A DNA stretch of 64,000 nt, from the NCBI GenBank assembly GCA_018873245.2, contig JAEMBT020000008.1, forward strand, positions 2,218,001 to 2,282,000, given 5' to 3'. Below the pieces are notes generated by a model, which was not told the origin of the DNA, ran no database searches, and saw only the letters and a program-made list of their open reading frames with translations. Positions within the stretch are counted from its first letter, which is position 1; each line of letters starts with the position of its first letter. Positions 34,942-47,183 of this stretch are shown piece by piece. This DNA comes from Archegozetes longisetosus. Taxonomy: Eukaryota > Arthropoda > Arachnida > Sarcoptiformes > Trhypochthoniidae. The position numbers were made by a program, and so were the translations under genes.

Positions 34942-37271
34942 ATGTCTCGACGTGTTCAGCCAGAGTGGTCATTGCCGACAAACAGCAAGAAGGTTAATAA
35001 GCTCTATTTATATAATTCATTGACACGATCAAAAACAGAATTTTCGCCTGCAAATGGCAAAAGAGTTAACTGGTATAATTGTGGACCAACTGTTTATGAC
35101 TCTTCACATATGGGACACGCCAGAAGTTACATCACTTTCGATATTATTCGACGTGTTCTTCAAGATTACTTCAATTATGACCTATTTTTTGTCCAAAACG
35201 TTACTGACATTGACGACAAAATCATACGAAGAGCTCGACAAAAATATTTGTATGAACAATATTGCCATCAATTCAACAGCAATGAGAATAGAGATCAAGT
35301 GATTAATGATGTTAGAGAAGCTTTGCTTAGTCTGAAGATTAGATTTAACGAAGAGGCTGACAACGATAAGAAGAATATGTTGAGCAAATTGATTTCAAAC
35401 GCAGAACAAGTTATTTCATCGGATTCTAATTTGGAATCAATTCTGATCAATACAAAGGATGTATTGTCTGATTGGTTGGACAGACAAAAAGGTCATGAAG
35501 TGAAGGATAACAATATATTTATATCACTTCCAAGACATTATGAAGAAGAATATAATGAAGACATGAAATCACTGAATATTTTAGCACCCGATTCGGTGAC
35601 TCGAGTCTCAGAATTCGTACCAGAAATCATTGACTACATTAAAGTCATTATTGATAATGGATTCGCATATGAGTCAAACGGTTCGGTCTATTTCGATACC
35701 GATAAGTTTGATTCTATGGACAAACATTATTACGCGAAACTAGTTCCTGAAGCTTTTGGTGATAACAAGGCTCTGGCAGAAGGAGAGGGGGACTTATCGG
35801 TGAGTGGGGAGAAAAGAAGTGCTAATGATTTTGCTCTTTGGAAAAATTCAAAGCCTGGTGAACCGTCTTGGCCATCGCCGTGGGGTGATGGACGTCCAGG
35901 TTGGCACATAGAGTGCTCTGTTATGGCTAGCTCTTTGATTGGTGAACAGATGGACATACATTCTGGTGGCTATGATCTCAAGTTTCCCCATCACGACAAC
36001 GAGTTGGCTCAGGCCGAAGCTTATTATAATACAGGCAAACCTTGGATTAATTATTTCCTACATTCTGGACATCTGACTATATCTGGCTGTAAAATGTCGA
36101 AATCGCTTAAGAATTTTATTACTATAAAAGAGGCGCTCAAAAAGAATACGGCGCGGCAGTTGAGGTTTGCATTTCTTTTGCACTCCTGGAAAGACACTCT
36201 GGATTACAGTGAAAACACAATGAATGATGCGATACAGTATGAAAAGTTTGCCAATGTTAGTCACTCTATCTATGTCTTATTTCTATGATATCAGTAACTT
36301 AATTATGATATTTTCAGGAGTTCTTCCTAACTGTGAAAGACTTGATTCGACATTCTTCGCAACATCCCGAGACACAAATCGTGAAATGGGGTCATCAGGA
36401 AATAATTTTGAACAATAAGTAAGAGAGTAAGGTTAGATATATACTACAATATCTAATGAATAGTTGAAACATGTACAGATTTCATGATTTTGTTGATTCG
36501 ATTGACGCGGCACTATGTGATAATATTGACACCAGGACTGCATGCGAAGAAATTCGTCGACTAATAGTGGCGTCCAATTGCTATATACAAGAGAGTGGGC
36601 AATCACCAAATATCACTCTAATAAAAAATATTGCGCTATATATCACTAGACTTTTCGATATATTCGGTGCCGGATGCAGTGTTGAGAATATCGGTTTTGC
36701 AATACATAATTCAGAAGAAGGTCTAAATCGAGAGTCAGTTGTTATGCCGTTTTTGGAAGTCATTTCGAACTTGAGAGAAAAAGTACGCGTTAAGGCTAAG
36801 GAGTTGAAAAATAAAGAGTTGTTATCGATTTGTGATGAATTGAGAGATGATATTCTACCTAATCTTGGAGTTCGATTAGAAGATTATGATGTCGGAGACG
36901 GAATTACTAGAACTCGATTAAAACTTGTTGATAGAGAAACACTTTTGAAGGAAAGAGAGGATAAGTTGAGAGCAGAAGAAGCGAAAAGAATTGAAAAGGA
37001 GAAGAAAAGGTTAGAAAAAGAGAAGTTGGAACAACTAAAAGAAGCACAAAAAAAGATTCCACCATCAGAAATGTTTAAGAGTGAAACAGATAAATATTCA
37101 GCGTTTGACGAGAAAGGAATGCCTACTCATGATGTCGAGGGAAAAGAGATAAGTAAAGGTCAGATCAAAAAGTTGTTAAAACTCTATCAGGCACAGGAAA
37201 AGAAATATAATGACTATCTAAAGAGTGAAGCCGGTCAGCAAACACCTAACGAATTAAATGGCGAACAATAA
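34942..37271 (+). CDS. CARS1: Cysteinyl-tRNA synthetase, cytosolic
   Basis: Three exons (34942-36255, 36318-36418, 36479-37271) join in phases 0 and 2 to give 735 residues (human CARS1 748). The enzyme charges tRNA-Cys with cysteine. Seen: zinc and active-site context [10 protein letters not shown] (C47), the HIGH-type motif HMGH at 56-59, [19 protein letters not shown], and the KMSKS loop in [10 protein letters not shown]. The C-terminal part has [17 protein letters not shown], a long charged coiled coil of Lys/Glu (about residues 620-665), then [26 protein letters not shown] and [17 protein letters not shown]. This long eukaryotic-type C-terminus marks the cytosolic rather than the mitochondrial enzyme. 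The gene is intact. Confidence 0.96.
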
Positions 37272-37516
37272 TTAAGAAATAATAACTTTTTTATTTAAAC
37301 TAAATTATTGAAATTATATAAAAAATGTTCTCAATAAATCTATTTTACACTTTCGCAGGTTATTTCAGTTACTTTATTATTATTTGGTCTCATTTTAAAA
37401 TAAGATTTGTTTTATCAATACCGTGTTCTTAACGAACAGAAGATGAATTCGTTAATCATCACGAGTTACATTTTATACACGCAATGCAATTTCCAAACAA
37501 TAAGATTTTCAAATAC

Positions 37517-38259
37517 TTACTTCCAATAGCCCCATTTACGCGTTGGACTTACAATCGGCCAATCTTTAAACTCACTCGAGTTCATATAAGCAGCAATTGC
37601 TGGAAGGCTTTCAAATCTTTCCATATATTGGACTAAATTTGGCCACTTGTCTAAACACTTGGGACTGAATATTCTAAGCCAGTCAAGTGTCTCATAAGCG
37701 AGGAAATCGACATAAGTTATATCCCCGACCAGCCATTCATTGTGACCCAAAAATTTGGACAACAATTCCAACTGCTGTGGCAATGTTTCGTCTAAGAATA
37801 CCTTCTTATTGCTTTCAAATTGTTCGTGATTTATCAAAACTCCTAGTTCAAAGTTAAGTTTGATGTCTTGCAATTGCTGTTCGATTAGATCTTGTCGAGC
37901 GATTGATTTCTGCTCCTTTGCCACTAAACCATATTTACGAGCCAGATATCTCAAAATAGTGACACTTTGGGTGATCTTGTAAAGAAAGTGAGTCAAACTA
38001 TTAAATAAAATATTGAAAAATTGAGACCTACCTTCACATCTCCATCGATATAAAAGGGAAGATTAGGGAAATCTAAACCTAGATTAAACTTTTCTAAATA
38101 CCAATATTTACGAATGCTATCCATCTCCTGTAGAGTTCTTCCTTCTCCGAATTGATAGCGTTTATCGTTAAATTTAACGCCAGAGTATTTCAGTAAATAA
38201 CGTATTGGCTGTGCATAAGCTCTAATATCCCAATAAACCAAAGTTGGAACTGTTGCCAT
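37517..38259 (-). CDS. Mu-class glutathione S-transferase, copy 1 of 7
   Basis: Two exons (38032-38259, 37517-37975) split by a 56-nt intron after DGDVK, phase 0; 228 residues. The N-terminal thioredoxin-like half carries VYWDIRAYAQPIRYLLKY with the catalytic-position Tyr9, and LGLDFPNLPFYIDG; the helical half begins ITQSVTILRYLARKYG, with the glutathione-contacting QS. These are mu-class features. It is the most diverged of the seven copies: the usual GYWDIRGLAEP is VYWDIRAYAQP, and much of the helical half differs. It is the nearest copy to the CysRS gene, whose stop is 245 bp away and convergent. Likely a cytosolic enzyme conjugating glutathione to electrophiles. Confidence 0.92.
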
Positions 38260-38838
38260 TTTTCTTTTGAGCCACAACTGTTTAGATCGAATTGAAAATG
38301 AATATCTTACTCGATATTCAGGTTTTACAAAAATCAAGGTTCAGAACACTAAATCAGTATGACCTTGGATATGTACTTTGATAGAGAACGATAACTAATT
38401 AATTCAATGTCATACATTGATAGGCGACGCAACTTGTTTATGTACTTTTGTAACATTCAGACTCATTGCTCTTATCTATTAATAAATCTGTACACTTATT
38501 GAACAATTTTGATAATTTCAAAAAGTTGAAGACATTTCTGATATAATTTGACAGTTTGATAATATGAAGTTAAAGTTGACAGCTTAACTTAATAGTTTGA
38601 TTCACTTAGAAGAAGAGTAGAGGGAAAGTGACTTGATTCATTTGAATTAATCTTAATTTTATTCCTCAAGCATTCAAATTTATAAAATTTCAACAAAAAT
38701 AGGTTATTTCTTCAATTGATATAAAATTTAGTTATGAAAATTAGTTTAATTTCTTGAATATCAGTTGGAAAAATGTAAAATTTATCAATACTTTTAGGTA
38801 TTATTGCAAATCAGGTAAAAATTTCAAATGGAATAGTT
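38260..38838. other. Spacer between GST copies 1 and 2 (minimal form)
   Basis: This 579-bp spacer appears free of insertions and serves as the reference 'empty' version. Parts of it recur in the spacer upstream of copy 4 (48675-49840), where two hAT-type elements have been added. Confidence 0.6.
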
Positions 38839-39575
38839 TTATTTAGTATAACCCCAACAACAGATCGGGCCCACAAGAGGCCAATCTTTAAATTCACTGG
38901 ACTTAAGATAAGCAGCTATTGCTGGAAGACTTTCGAATCGATTCATGAATTGTTGCAAATTTTCATATTTATCCAGACAACTGGCACTAAATTGTCTCAA
39001 CCAATCGAGGTTCTCATAAGCAATAAAGTCAACGTAAGTGATTTTACCGACGAGCCATTCATTTTGACTCAAGAACTTGGACAACATGTCTAGCTGTTGT
39101 GGCAAAGTTTCTCTCAAGAACTTTTCCTTATTCTTCTCAAACTCTTCTTTATTGATAAGTACCTCCCTAATGAAACCATACAATATGTCTCGTAGTTGTT
39201 GCTCAACTAAGTCTTGTCGGGCCAGAGATTTCTCGTCATCTGCGAATAATCCACATTTGCGAGCGAGATATCGAATAATTGTCAAACTTTGAGTAATCTT
39301 TAAATAGACATAAAAAGTAAAAATCAAGTTGAGAAGAGATTTAAAGGTTGAATTACTTTGAGATCTCCATCAATATAATAGGGAACATTGGGAAAATCTA
39401 ATTCAAGATTGAATTTGTCTACAAGCCAATTCTTGCAGCCCTCATCAAATGTTGTTCCCTCACAGAATGCATAACGTTTGTCATTGAACTTAACTTCAGC
39501 GTATTTTAGCAAATAACGAATTGGTTCTGCCAATCCTCTAATATCCCAATAACCTAAAGTTGGAACTGATGACAT
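38839..39575 (-). CDS. Mu-class glutathione S-transferase, copy 2 of 7
   Basis: Two exons (39357-39575, 38839-39297), 59-nt intron in the shared position, 225 residues. The N-terminus MSSVPTLGYWDIRGLAEP has Tyr9 and the mu-class WDIRG motif; glutathione-site NVP and QS (KITQSLTI) are present. Exon 1 is three codons shorter than in copies 1, 3 and 4, at the loop after EGTTFDE. The C-terminal part is almost identical to copies 3 and 4, while the segment after FDE (GCKNWLVDKF) resembles copies 5 and 6. This mosaic suggests exchange between copies. A GATA-like motif lies upstream (39642-39648, AGATAAG). Confidence 0.93.
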
Positions 39576-39641
39576 TTTTCAGCAATAATTGAAGTCTGAG
39601 TACTACTGCAACAGAACTGTTATAATAATGTCTCTAATGTG

Positions 39642-39648
39642 AGATAAG
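39642..39648. promoter_or_regulatory. Conserved GATA-like motif upstream of GST copy 2
   Basis: AGATAAG (CTTATCT on the coding strand) sits about 70 bp before the ATG within a block conserved before copies 2, 3, 4 and 6 (also at 42919-42925, 50659-50665 and 58187-58193) and altered before copies 5 and 7. Its use as a binding site is inference. Confidence 0.4.
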
Positions 39649-40120
39649 TTTTGTTAAGTATGCACTCCTAATGCAAGGTCATAATGAGGGCGACACTCCC
39701 TCAGTGTTTCTACAATGTCTTATCTTGCAATTCACTTTCGGTTACAAATAAAAATAAAAATAGGTTCATATCCCCTGCGAATTAATACATGAAACCAAAT
39801 CACACGAAGTATTTCACTATCTTAGATATACGATATCTATTAAAAAAATATTTTAAAATAAATTTTGAAGAAATGAATATACCAATTGAAGAACTAACCT
39901 TACCGGACATATACATATTTCATAAACAATATGACGGGTCTGACTATTGATGGCTTGGGATATGTTATAAAAAATTAGTTTCAGAAATAATTGGAACAAA
40001 TTGTATCCACTGTACAGTTACTATTTAAATTGTATGACTTTTACAATTTTATAATTGATTTTTAAAGTATAGATAAAGTCATATATTCGTTTTATAAGCG
40101 AAACAGTAAAATAGAATATA

Positions 40121-40606
40121 CAGTCAGCACGAAAACTAACTTTAGGGATACAAAGCTTTATAACTTTTGAACTACTCATTCAATTTTGATGCGGTTTTTT
40201 AAAATGAAGAAAAACTCCCCCGGTTTTATAAAAATTTGTTAAAATCATAAAATCACAATTGAAGAAAAAATTATAAAGGAAAAATCGAGTTTACACGAAA
40301 TTTTAAATTCGGGTACAAAATAAATTTAATGTAAATATAATTTATTGTTGAACTGATGTTCAGAATTTATTCTTAAAAAAAGAATAAATTCTGAACATCA
40401 GTTCAACAATAAATTATGTTTACATTAAATTTAAATTTCGTAAACTCGACTTTATAATTTTTTCTTCAATTGTGATTTTATGATTTTAACAAATTTTATA
40501 AAACCGGGGGAGTTTTTCTTCATTTTAAAAAACCGCATCAAAATTGAATGAGTAGTTCAAAAGTTATAAAGCTTTGTATCCCTAAAGTTAGTTTTCGTGC
40601 TGACTG
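40121..40606. mobile_element. 486-bp near-perfect hairpin element, TA-flanked
   Basis: The ends CAGTCAGCACGAAAAC and its exact complement are flanked by TA on each side (40119-40120, 40607-40608), as in Tc1/mariner-type insertions. The arms pair along almost the whole length, meeting at a short A-rich loop near 40376-40382; the main difference is an extra stretch of about 20 bases in the left arm near 40300-40320. The lack of decay implies recent insertion. No coding capacity. Confidence 0.85.
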
Positions 40607-41494
40607 TATATCCAATGTGAAAATTGTAAAAAATCGTATAGTTTGACTAAAGATACTGGGTTTTATGGCATTAAAATGGGGTTTTTTGATGAGAGCGATT
40701 AGTATTTTTATTTCATTAATATTTAACATATAGTATTTCAAGATAATTTTATAGTAAAAGTTCTCAAATTTTGTTTTTAAGCAAATTTACACTTATTTAC
40801 CGAAAGTTATATACTAACTCACTGTAGGAACACTGAATAAGTGTTGCCATAATGAGTGCTTAAATGCTATCTTAAGCCTGATAAACTTTGATTTTAGTAA
40901 ACTATTGTACAATCAACAGATAAAAGTTACGCATTGATCCTGAATTAATCTCTGATGCATTTGGATAAGATAAAAGGGAAGAGACATAAATTCAAATAAT
41001 AAGTTAGTCCTTGATAAAAATGATCAGTACTCTAGTGTCATTCATAGCAAAAGTCAATTTAATATTAGAAATAACAATCAATCAGTCATAATAAGATAAT
41101 AAGATCAAAATAATAAGATCTATCAAATAATTTTACTGAAATATCAAATTATCACCAATTCAAATGAGTTTAGTATCGGATTTAGCAATTACTAGCATTT
41201 TAAAATCGATTTGATAACACATTTTTAAAGCAATGACAAAAAACTTTCATAATACAAACGTATTATTTTCAACTGTTGAAAACTTTTCGAATCATAATAT
41301 TTTGTCAAGTCTTTTCCTTAACATGAATCAAAATTTATTATTGTAAAGTTCTAAACTGGTTAATGCATTTATTGATTAATCTCAATATACTTAACACAAA
41401 TATCAATGAATTGTCTCGCCCTAAAGTTCATCAGCTCTTCTACATCTTTTTAGGAGTAATAAATACACAACTTTTATTTATTGACGGTACTGTA

Positions 41495-41738
41495 TTGCAA
41501 ATAAAGAATCATTCATACTCCTACAATAGCACTTATTTACATATATAATAAATATTAATAAAATGAGCAAAGATGAATATCTATACAAAAAGTATGCATT
41601 TAGTTCGATTATATATAAATTAAATGCATAGTTTGTATACATATTAATCTTTGCTCCTTTTATTAATGCTTAAAGGAATACTTGTTATATATGTAAATAA
41701 GTGCTATTGTAGGAGTATGATCGATTCATTATTTGCAA
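41495..41738. mobile_element. 244-bp foldback element, TA-flanked
   Basis: Terminal inverted repeats begin TTGCAAATAA and run for about 100 bases with small differences (both arms hold ATACTCCTACAATAGCAC or its complement). TA lies at both ends (41493-41494, 41739-41740). No coding capacity. Confidence 0.7.
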
Positions 41739-42106
41739 TACATAATAAAAGTAATGTTGAGACTCATTGTTCCTATCTATTAATTAATCTATGCACTTAT
41801 TGAGTCGTGCATTTAGTAAGTTTAAATAGTAGAAAACATTTCTGATGTAATTTGATAGTTTAGAAACTGCTTGCATTAATAGTCTGACTCACTCAGGAGA
41901 ATGGTAGAGGAAAACTGACTTAATTTTAATTCTTAAGTATTCAAATTTATATAGTTTCAACCAAAATAGTTTATTTCTTTAATTGATATAAAATTTAAGC
42001 TATGAAAATTAGTTTAATATTTTGAATATCAGTTAGGAAATTGCAAAACTTATCAATACTTTTAACTATTATTGTAAATCAAATGAAAATTTTCAATGGA
42101 ATGGTT

Positions 42107-42852
42107 TCATTTATAATGACCCCAACAAAACATCGGGCCTACAAGAGGCCAATCTTTAAATTCACTGGACTTAAGATAAGCAGCTATTGCTGGAAGATTT
42201 TCGAATCGATTCATGAATTGTTGCAAATTTTCATATTTGTCCAGACAACTGGCACTGAACTGTCTCAACCAATCGAGACTTTCATAAGCAATAAAGTCAA
42301 CGTAATTGATTTTACCAACGAGCCATTCATTTTGACTCAAGAACTTGGACAAAAGGTCGAGTTGTTGTGGTAATGTTTCTTTCAAGAACTTTTCTTTATT
42401 CTTCTCGAACTCTTCTTTATTGATAAGTACCCCCATAATGAAGCCATACATTATGTCTCGTAGTTGTTGCTCAACTAAGTCTTGTCGGGCCAGAGATTTC
42501 TCGTCACCTGCGAATAGTCCATATTTGCGAGCGAGATGTCGAATAATTGTCAAACTTTGAGAAATCTATAAATAGACATAAAAAGTAAAAATCAAGTTGA
42601 GAAGAGATTAAAAGATTGAATTACTTTGAGATCTCCATCAATATAATAGGGAACATTGGGAAAATCTAATCCAAGATTGAATTTGTCTAAAAGCCAATTC
42701 TTGTGGATGTTATCTATTTCTTTAAGCGATGTTCCTTCACCGAGTACATACCGTTTATCATTGAACTCAACTTTAGCGTATTTCAGCAAATAACGAATTG
42801 GTTCTGCCAATCCTCTAAAATCCCAATAGCCTAAAGTTGGAACTGATGACAT
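42107..42852 (-). CDS. Mu-class glutathione S-transferase, copy 3 of 7
   Basis: Two exons (42625-42852, 42107-42565), 59-nt intron, 228 residues. The N-terminus is MSSVPTLGYWDFRGLAEP with Tyr9; IRG has become FRG, shared only with copy 4. Exon 2 starts ISQSLTIIRHLARKYG where most copies have ITQ or LTQ, again shared with copy 4. The helical half has the array consensus (LARQDLVEQQLRDI, LPAIAAYLKSSEFKDWP). Copies 3 and 4 are the closest pair in the array and are separated by the longest spacer (7 kb). Confidence 0.94.
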
Positions 42853-43260
42853 TTTTCAACAATTACTGAAGTCTGAGTACTATTGTAACAGGACTGTTAC
42901 AATTATGTCTCTAATGTGAGATAAGTTGTGCTATACAAGCTCCTATTCCAAGGTTATAATGAATGCTTTAATGTTACTTTATGTTTGGTCGGCTTTAATT
43001 CTAGTAAACTACAACGCTTTTACACGGTTGATTTCTGTGCATTAGTCAAACTATAATAGCAATTTGTCAAATTGAGGGAACATATATGAATAAAAGTGGC
43101 GGATCTTTCCTGCCACTAAGTACGTCGCTATAAATCAATACTATTAGCCCACATTCCTATTAAATAGTATTATGAGAAGATGTCAAAATCAATGATAAAA
43201 TAACACGGTCATGGAAAAATCTAAAGTAGCAACTAAATTTGACCCACTTTCTTATTCTTT

Positions 43261-44413
43261 AGTTCGATTTTGATTCCAGAAGTATCGTTTTTGAGTAATC
43301 CTGGGAGAAACAATTAAATAATATTCAAAAATTTATCCTGGTAAATTTTTTACAACAGATTTTTTATAACTTAAAAATACAGGGTCGATTTAAGATTTTT
43401 CAATTCTATTTAGTAAAGCTTAGAAAATGAGTTGATACGTGTTTCAGGAAATTTTTGAAGAATTATTCATTGGGTAAATCCTGGCTAATGGGTCTAAATG
43501 GGTTCCCGACCCCCCTTTAAGTGTAATAAATCATTGAATTCAGTTAGTCGAGCTGAAAATTTTGATACCATATTTGAGTACTTCCAACCCGAGCCTGACC
43601 ACTTCTGGCCACCGAAACCTAACCCTCTCGAAAATGGGTAAACCTGGCTTTACCAAGTTGTAACCCAAGCCAAATTTGATTTAAACTAAGATATAATAGG
43701 TTAGGTCGCGAAGCGACCTAACTTATTCTCCCTAAGTTTATATCAGGCTTGTTTGGGTTACGACTCGAGAATCTAGGTTTATCCATTACGAGGTACTAAA
43801 CTAAACAGTGATGGATATCTCGAGAACTACTTGTGATAATTGATCAAGTGAGGCATCAAAATGCTCAGTCGGGAGTTGTCCAGAAGTGGTCAGGTTCGAG
43901 TTGGAAGTAGTCAAGTGTGGTACAAAATGCTCAGCTTGACGAACTGAACAGAATAATATATCGCACTTGGTGGTGGGGAGTCGGGAACTCCTTTAGACCC
44001 ATTAATCTGGATTCAACCTATTCATTTGATCATGGTAGTTCGTTAAACACTAATGTAAATAAATACAGTTCTTATTTAATCGCCGTTTAATTTCTAATTT
44101 ACTTTTTCCAGAAACTCTTAATTTTATAAATTTCCGAAACTTTAACTCTATTGTATTGATTACATTAATGTTCAACAAACTACCATGATCAAATGAGTAG
44201 TTTTTCAAAAATTTCCTGAAACACGTATCGGCTCGTTAACTAAGCTTTACAAAATAGAACTGAAAAATTTGAAATATACCTTGTAGTTTCCAAATTATAA
44301 AATATCTTTTACAAAAAATTTATCAGGATGGATTTTTGAAAATTTTAAAAAATTATTCCTTCTATGATTGCTCACAAACAATATTTCTGAAAATTTTAAC
44401 GAGTTAATTTCAA
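43261..44413. repeat. 1.1-kb foldback repeat with palindromic centre
   Basis: The left arm (about 43261-43690) pairs with the right arm (about 43730-44413), for example tacgtgtttcaggaaatttt against its complement near 44205-44225, and ttcccgac against gtcgggaa. The centre is a perfect palindrome at 43700-43722 (core GGTCGCGAAGCGACC). The right arm is interrupted by a smaller inverted repeat. The ends are approximate and no target duplication was settled. Confidence 0.75.
44023..44195. repeat. Nested 173-bp inverted repeat inside the foldback
   Basis: CATTTGATCATGGTAGTT at the left is matched by its exact complement ending at 44195, with a further ACATTAATGT-like pairing inside. It has no counterpart in the left arm of the host foldback, so it was inserted later. 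Confidence 0.7.
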
Positions 44414-46631
44414 ACTAGTTGAATAATATACAATTCTCTATTTAACGAAATTTTACAAAACTTTATATTTCAAGAATCTATTTATCTCTTTAAAATTATT
44501 AAATTTTAAGCTTTTAATTTCCAATTAAAAAATTTTTAAGAAATAAATAATTTAAATTGAGACATAATACACGAATCGACACACGATACATATAATACAC
44601 AATTAACATATGAGTAAATTGCAGTCAAAATTTGATTTAGAGATAAAGCCATATTTAAAGTTTGTTAAATAGTGTTAATGTGACATAAAAATGAGAATTT
44701 AAAAAGTAATAACGTGCAAAATATTAAGTTTATAATTTTTTATAGTAATAAATAATAATCCCATTTTCTATACTATATGAAGGAGTTTGCGCTAATTAAC
44801 AAACTTTAATTATGACTTATTTCTAGGTCAAGTTTTGACTGCAGTTCACACATATAACAAAAAACGGAATTTTTGATCTACTTGATAACCAATAATGGCC
44901 AATATAATAAATGAGTCGTGTTGATCTGTTACCAACAAATAAGAACGATCTACTTTAAGAGCTCTGAAGTTAAGTCAGATACAAGACATAAAATAGATAT
45001 AAGAGTTACTTAGCCGATAATTTCAGCACTGCTCAAGAATTAGTTTTTGGACTTTATTAAGTTTTTCTTATTTGAAATGATCTTTTGCTCACTCATAAAT
45101 AAGAAATAAAATATTTATTTATCGTTAAAATTAATTAAGATTAGATTAAATCCGCAATAAATTATCAAAATTATATTTGATTGATTCGTTTAAATCCATA
45201 AATAAATGTACTGTTGATTGTCAGAACAGAATATCAAATTTTTATTTAATTTTTCATTATTTCCAGTAAAGTCTAAATTATGGTAATTTCTGAAATAAAA
45301 ATATCATAAATAAAACATTGTAAATAGAATAATATCCTTTCAGTTGTCAAAAATGGGTTGAATTTTGTGAGAATCAGGAATCAACTTTATAACTTGACAT
45401 AAAATTATCTCATATTCAAGAATTTATATATAAGATGAAATTATATTTATTTTTTCTACATCATAATCCGTATCTTCATTTTGTGTTAGATTTTAGCTTG
45501 TTCTGTCTTAAAAACTGTTAATTATTTCTGAATATCGTAGAAAAATAATCAAAAGCGTAACGTTACAGCGAATGCTGGCAACCAGGAAGTGCTGACACTG
45601 TCTTAAAACGGAAACTTCAGTAACTAAAAGTTTGCGGCAGCGTAATTAAGTTATATCTGATAAATTATTGGTTTAACATATTTACAGTTATTTATTACAG
45701 TATTTACATTTTAAAATACTTAATGATGGCATTTTCTAAACGTTTATAATGTTACAGGAAATGATAATTGAAAAATAAAAACAAATTAACATAACAAGTC
45801 CCAACTAATCCATGAATTTTTTAATTGTAGAATAGTTTATGTAATCTAGATTAATATAATGTAAAGAAATTATGGATTAGTTGGGGCGTCATTGTAATTT
45901 TTATTAATTTTGTAAAAGTGATAAATGTTATGGTAAAGTGTTATGTTAAAATGAATAAACTGTAAGATTTATGATTTACATTGTATTTTTAAATTTAAAT
46001 ATCCCGCTCATTATTTGTAGTATGCTAATAATTTTTACGTGTAATTACATCTCTAATATGATAATTAATTGTACATAATAAAATTAAAATTAAACAACTT
46101 TTGTTAATGTTCCGAGTTGTCCTTTAACTTACTCAACAATTGACTACTGCCCTCGAGTAGAACTTCCACTTTTAGGAGAGTGTCAGCATCCAACAACAGC
46201 AAGCAATAGCTGTAACGATTATTTTATTAGACAAAAAACATATTGCAAAAAGGTTGATTACATTTCTTTAATTCGAACATTAATCATAGTTAGAACTCGA
46301 ACGAAAATACATTTTGTACAAATTATATAAGTTCAAATCACTGTTCTAATCATTACTTGTTAATCAATATTTACTTGAAACTCATAATCAAACAAACCAA
46401 ATATTTTAGATTAAAAAATACAATAGGAATATGACAACAATTTTCAAGCGATTGGCAGTTATTCAGAATTGATAACTTATTTAAGTTTAGATAATTCAAT
46501 AGTGATTTTATCCACAATCAGTAACTATGACTAACACATTATAAACGACTGATTGCAGATGAATAGAATCAACTATTTCTACTGACTAAGCAATCATAAT
46601 CACTTATAAACCTATAGTTGATGATACACAA

Positions 46632-46641
46632 TTATATATAT
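46632..46641 (+). promoter_or_regulatory. Possible TATA box for the Pro-x-x gene
   Basis: TTATATATAT about 95 bp before the ATG. The position is suitable, but the AT-rich background makes it weak evidence. Confidence 0.3.
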
Positions 46642-46734
46642 TTGTACCGTTTGATTCTGAACGGTAAATTTATCGGGATGTATTAAACTATTTTTTGTAA
46701 ATTTTGCAATTACTTAGCTTAATTATCAATTGAG

Positions 46735-47183
46735 ATGAATCTTACGCTAACATTTCTAGTATTAACAATAACTATTTGTTGTGCAAATGTTGTTAAACGA
46801 ATCGATTTTGATAATAATTCAGCGATCTCAACAACCAACAGATTTAATAATGAAATCAACCACTTGAAGGTAAAATATGATCAAATTGATTAATAATTAG
46901 TCGCTAAATACTGCGTATTTATTATGTAAAGATTGGAGCAATTGAACTAGCTAGACCAGTCAAACCAAGCAAACCAATCGAACCAATCAAACCAGTCGAA
47001 CCAATCAGACCAATCGAACCAATTAAACCTGTTAAACCCGATGAAGAGACAAATCATCGCCGTACTCCATGGGTAAATTCTTACGATTCTTCAAAAAGTT
47101 TTACAGCAAATATCTGGTTGGCTCTAATGGTTTTATTGATTTACTCAAGCATAAATCTTAGAAATTTACTGCTTTCACTTTGA
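46735..47183 (+). CDS. Small secreted or anchored protein with ten Pro-x-x triplets
   Basis: Two exons, 46735-46869 and 46932-47183, split by a 62-nt intron with GTAAAA donor and a TAAAG acceptor, phase 0; 128 residues. I do not recognise a family. Residues 1-18 are a hydrophobic signal peptide followed by KR. Exon 2 encodes proline at every third residue from 54 to 81, ten times, the third position of each triplet being Lys, Arg or Glu (PIEPIKPVEPIRP). This would form a charged polyproline-II rod. A hydrophobic C-terminus (about 105-119) after a Ser-rich stretch (DSSKS, 97-101) could be a membrane anchor or a GPI signal. A TATATATAT stretch lies about 100 bp upstream. It sits alone on the plus strand inside the GST array. 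Confidence 0.6.
46956..47039 (+). repeat. Coding 9-bp triplet repeat (Pro-x-x)
   Basis: Imperfect tandem units of the form CCAATCGAA / CCAATCAAA / CCAGTCGAA that encode the ten Pro-x-x triplets. Unit changes are mostly silent at the proline codon and conservative at the second and third residues. Confidence 0.75.

Larger units (their letters stand above)
39576..42106. other. Spacer between GST copies 2 and 3 with two foldback elements
   Basis: The GST promoter block (39590-39720) is followed by a TA-flanked 486-bp hairpin element (40121-40606) and a 244-bp inverted-repeat element (41495-41738). The remainder matches the other GST spacers. The small frames here (40538-40741, 41363-41548) fall partly in these elements and are not genes. 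Confidence 0.6.
42853..46734. other. First part of the spacer between GST copies 3 and 4
   Basis: The GST promoter block (to about 43100) is followed by a 1.1-kb foldback with a nested inverted repeat (43261-44413), then a block at 44440-44970 that also occurs at 51600-52190 upstream of copy 4. A degenerate inverted repeat lies near 45557-46222, with matching ends around gttacagc and gctgtaac and an inner pair cccaactaatccat / atggattagttggg. No gene seen until 46735. Confidence 0.5.
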
